Assembly: GCA_009837085.1 (NCBI GenBank) | Contig: VXUF01000151.1 | Span: 1-35,904, forward strand | Direction of reading: 5' to 3' | Length of the DNA stretch: 35,904 nucleotides | From: Holophagales bacterium | Lineage (GTDB): Bacteria; Acidobacteriota; Thermoanaerobaculia; Multivoradales; Multivoraceae | Shown here: piece by piece, positions 33,309 to 35,904 of the stretch | How the letters are laid out: every line of letters begins with the position of its first letter | Position numbering within the stretch: the stretch's first letter is position 1 | The notes under the pieces: generated by a model | Database searches by the model: none | What the model was told of the DNA's origin: nothing | The model's input: only the letters and a program-made list of their open reading frames with translations | Program-made: the position numbers and the translations under genes

Positions 33309-35904
33309 GTGTCCAGGGATCCCGCGTTTCCGCCCGTTCCCGGGGGCTATCCCTTCCCCGACCTCGAGCGCGAGACGCTTGAGTTCTGGCGCCGCGAGCG
33401 GGTGTTCGAGGCCTCCCTCGAAGTTCGCAAGGACGGCGAGGAAAAGGAGTTCTCCTTCTACGAGGGGCCGCCGACCGCGAACAACGTACCCCACGTCGGG
33501 CATGTCGTCACGCGGGTGGTGAAGGACCTCTACCCGCGTTTCCGCACGATGACCGGCCGGCGCGTGCCGCGCAAGGGCGGCTGGGACACGCATGGACTTC
33601 CCGTCGAGATCGAGGTGGAGAAGCAACTCGGCTTCTCCGGCAAGCAGCAGATCGAGGACTACGGAATCGAGAAGTTCAACAGCGCCTGCCTCGAGAGCGT
33701 CAGCGCCTACGAGCGGCAGTGGCGGCGGATGACCGAGCGCGTCGGCTACTGGCTCGACATGGACGGCGCTTACCTGACCTACAAGAACGCCTACATCGAG
33801 TCCGAGTGGTGGGCGCTGGCCGAACTCTGGAAGAAGGACCTGCTGTACGAGGGCCGGAAGATTCAGCCCTACTGCGCCCGCTGCGGCACGACCCTGTCGA
33901 GCCACGAAGTGGCGCAGAACTACCGTGACACCGAGGATCCTTCGATCTGGGTGCGGTTTCCCCTGCGGCCCGGCCAGTCCATCGCGGCGATCGGTGGGGG
34001 CGGAGAGGACAGTGAGAAGACGGACGAGTTCAGCACCGACCGGCCCATAGACATCGTCGCCTGGACGACGACGCCGTGGACCCTGCTCTCCCACGCCGGC
34101 ATCGCGGTGCATTCCGACCTGACCTACCGGGCCGTCGAAGATCCGACGGATCCGGAACGGCTGCTGCTCATCGCGGACGGCCTGGAACAGCCGGTCCCCG
34201 TGCTCCTGCCCGGCGAAGGCAAACCGACGCGAGTCGACCTCCGTGAAGCCGGTACCGTCGCCCGATTCTCCGGCCGGTCCCTCGAGGGCCTGCTCTACGA
34301 CCGGCCCTTCCCGGTCGAGCCTCGCCGCCCCTACCGGCCCGCCGCCGTCTCCGACACGGCCGGCTTCCGCATCCTGCTGGGGGACTACGTCACCCTCACC
34401 GAGGGGACGGGCGCCGTGCACACCGCGCCGCTGTTCGGCGAAGACGACGAGCGGAGCGGTCGGGAGTACGGCCTGCCCGAGCTCCAGGCGGTCGACCACG
34501 AAGGGAAGGTCGCACTCGATCCGGAGGCGAGTTCCCAGGATCCCGCCACCCGGAGTCTGATCGACGAGATCAACGGGGCGTGGTTCAAGGATGCCGACCC
34601 GGCGATCGTCCGCTCGCTGCGGCAGCAAGGGCGGCTGCTCCACGGCGAGCGGCGCGGCCACAGCTACCCCTTCTGCTGGCGCTGCGACCAGCCGCTCCTG
34701 TACTACGGAACGACGAGCTGGTTCGTCCGCACCACCGCCGCCCGCGACACGTTGATCGAGAAGAACCGCCAGGTCCGTTGGCACCCGGAGCACGTCGGCC
34801 AAGGCAGATTCGGCGACTGGCTCGAGAACGTCGTCGACTGGGCCCTGTCGCGCAGCCGCTACTGGGGCACGCCGTTACCGGTCTGGAAGTGCGCGGCGTG
34901 CGACGCCGTGGACGTCGTCGGCTCGTTCGAGGAGCTCTTCCGCAAGGTGGGCCGGCCGCTCCCCGACGATCCCTACGACCGCGACTGCTTCGACCCGCAC
35001 CGGCCGTTCATCGACGACGACTTCCAGTGGCGGTGCGCGACTCCGGGCTGCGCCGGCACGATGAAGCGGGTCGAGTACGTGATCGACGCCTGGTTCGACT
35101 CGGGCGCCATGCCCTTCGCCCAGTACCACTACCCGTTCGAGAACCAGGAGACGTTCCGCTCGCGCTTCCCGGCGGACTTCATCTCCGAAGCGGTCGACCA
35201 GACGAGGGGATGGTTCTACACCCTGCACGTCCTCGGCTGCCTGCTGTTCGACAGCCCGGCCTACCGCAACTGCATCGTCCTCGGCCACGTGAACGACGAG
35301 AACGGCCGCAAGATGTCCAAGCGCCTCGGCAACGTGGTCGAGCCGATGGAGGTGCTGGCCGAGACCGGCGCCGACGCGCTCCGCTGGTACTTCTGCGTCA
35401 ACAACCCCGAGCAACCTTCGCGGTTCTCGGCCCGCCTGGTGCGTGAGGCGGCCCAGACCTTCCTGCTCCCGCTGTGGAACGCCCTCTCGTTCTTCGTGAT
35501 CTACGCAAACCTCGACGGCTGGCGGCCCGGTCGCGCGGAGATTCCCTTCGGCGAGCGCGGGTCGCTCGACCGCTGGATCCTGCTCCGCCTCTATCGGCTC
35601 GTCCGGGCGACGACCGACCACCTCCAGGCCTACCGAACGGCGCCCGCGGCGCGCGGCATCGAGACCTTTCTGGACGAGCTGACGAACTGGTACATCCGGC
35701 GCAGCCGCGACCGCTTCTGGGCGCCCAACGAAGAAGTGGCCACGGGCGGACCGGGCGTGGACAAGGAGAGCGCCTACCAGACCCTGTACGAAGTGCTGAC
35801 GACGATCCGCCTGCTGGTCGCGCCCTTCGTGCCCTTCGTCGCCGAGGAACTCCACCGGCGCCTCGTCTCGAGCCAGGGCAAGGGCAGCGTCAGTTGCCAC
35901 CTGG
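33309..35904 (+). CDS. ileS: Isoleucyl-tRNA synthetase, eukaryote-like type 2 (C-terminus cut by window)
   Basis: The frame is open from GTG 33309 to the right edge, 865 codons. The class I motifs are P-HVGH (61-65) and KMSKR (668-672). GWDTHGLPVEIEVEKQ is the IleRS-specific segment; Thr where most bacterial enzymes have Cys, and KMSKR instead of KMSKS, point to the type 2 group. That group is shared with eukaryotes and includes mupirocin-tolerant bacterial enzymes. The CP1 editing domain lies between about 200 and 450. LDELTNWYIRRSRDRFW marks the anticodon-binding domain; the C-terminal end is outside the window. The start is the first plausible codon after the in-frame stop of the preceding gene. 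Confidence 0.95.
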   Translation, partial: MSRDPAFPPVPGGYPFPDLERETLEFWRRERVFEASLEVRKDGEEKEFSFYEGPPTANNVPHVGHVVTRVVKDLYPRFRTMTGRRVPRKGGWDTHGLPVEIEVEKQLGFSGKQQIEDYGIEKFNSACLESVSAYERQWRRMTERVGYWLDMDGAYLTYKNAYIESEWWALAELWKKDLLYEGRKIQPYCARCGTTLSSHEVAQNYRDTEDPSIWVRFPLRPGQSIAAIGGGGEDSEKTDEFSTDRPIDIVAWTTTPWTLLSHAGIAVHSDLTYRAVEDPTDPERLLLIADGLEQPVPVLLPGEGKPTRVDLREAGTVARFSGRSLEGLLYDRPFPVEPRRPYRPAAVSDTAGFRILLGDYVTLTEGTGAVHTAPLFGEDDERSGREYGLPELQAVDHEGKVALDPEASSQDPATRSLIDEINGAWFKDADPAIVRSLRQQGRLLHGERRGHSYPFCWRCDQPLLYYGTTSWFVRTTAARDTLIEKNRQVRWHPEHVGQGRFGDWLENVVDWALSRSRYWGTPLPVWKCAACDAVDVVGSFEELFRKVGRPLPDDPYDRDCFDPHRPFIDDDFQWRCATPGCAGTMKRVEYVIDAWFDSGAMPFAQYHYPFENQETFRSRFPADFISEAVDQTRGWFYTLHVLGCLLFDSPAYRNCIVLGHVNDENGRKMSKRLGNVVEPMEVLAETGADALRWYFCVNNPEQPSRFSARLVREAAQTFLLPLWNALSFFVIYANLDGWRPGRAEIPFGERGSLDRWILLRLYRLVRATTDHLQAYRTAPAARGIETFLDELTNWYIRRSRDRFWAPNEEVATGGPGVDKESAYQTLYEVLTTIRLLVAPFVPFVAEELHRRLVSSQGKGSVSCHL

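Overview
The window is high-GC DNA (hand counts of single 60-base lines reach about 73% G+C in the housekeeping part) from an unidentified, probably uncultivated Gram-negative-type bacterium. Genes are tightly packed, stop/start overlaps of the ATGA or GTGA type are common, GTG starts are frequent, and several products carry export signals. The mix of a genuine formylglycine-generating enzyme, a bacterial HMG-CoA synthase, a very long GlmS-like enzyme and a eukaryote-like IleRS would fit a lineage such as Acidobacteriota or a neighbour. That placement is inference; there is no rRNA or tRNA to anchor it.

Positions 1 to about 8800 are the right-hand part of an integrated mobile element, all on the minus strand. 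From right to left it holds a P4-type tyrosine integrase (7523-8659), a winged-helix-like element protein (6535-7503), a 337-base gap with three inverted repeats (6198-6534), a membrane-anchored VirD4/TraG-type coupling ATPase (3810-6197), a poorly coding stretch with two tiny candidate ORFs, and then the most interesting module: a DNA methyltransferase (2305-3213), a 617-residue AAA/OLD-like ATPase with a separate N-terminal domain (455-2308), and an HNH endonuclease that runs off the left edge (1-458). These three genes overlap end to start (ATGA, then GTGA). The ATPase/HNH pair resembles the Septu (PtuA/PtuB) logic with a dedicated methyltransferase added, so it may be a modification-guided defence system.

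From 8893 rightward the DNA is ordinary chromosome. An alkyltransferase-like protein (Trp in place of the MGMT cysteine) overlaps a predicted lipoprotein formylglycine-generating enzyme, and mvaS follows. Convergent to mvaS is a minus-strand operon: Co-type nitrile hydratase beta, alpha and a His-rich accessory protein, then folD, then an M28 carboxypeptidase that is broken by two frameshifts. A class III aminotransferase is divergent from this operon and faces a ThDP-dependent enzyme. A secreted alpha/beta hydrolase faces a UDP-glucuronate-4-epimerase-like gene coupled to a 1156-residue GlmS-like protein, which together suggest envelope sugar-nucleotide supply.

The right end holds a NIT1-type amidase, an SLC13/RCK transporter, and a housekeeping minus-strand cluster (rlmH, a DksA-like zinc-finger protein with a histone-H1-like Ala/Lys/Arg-rich tail, holA, mutM). 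It ends with a serine-less alpha/beta-hydrolase-fold protein and a type-2 (KMSKR) ileS cut by the window edge. A hairpin repeat family occurs at 10139, 17662 and 20858, each just after a stop codon, with a compensatory stem change in the 10139 copy. No CRISPR array, rRNA or tRNA was seen.
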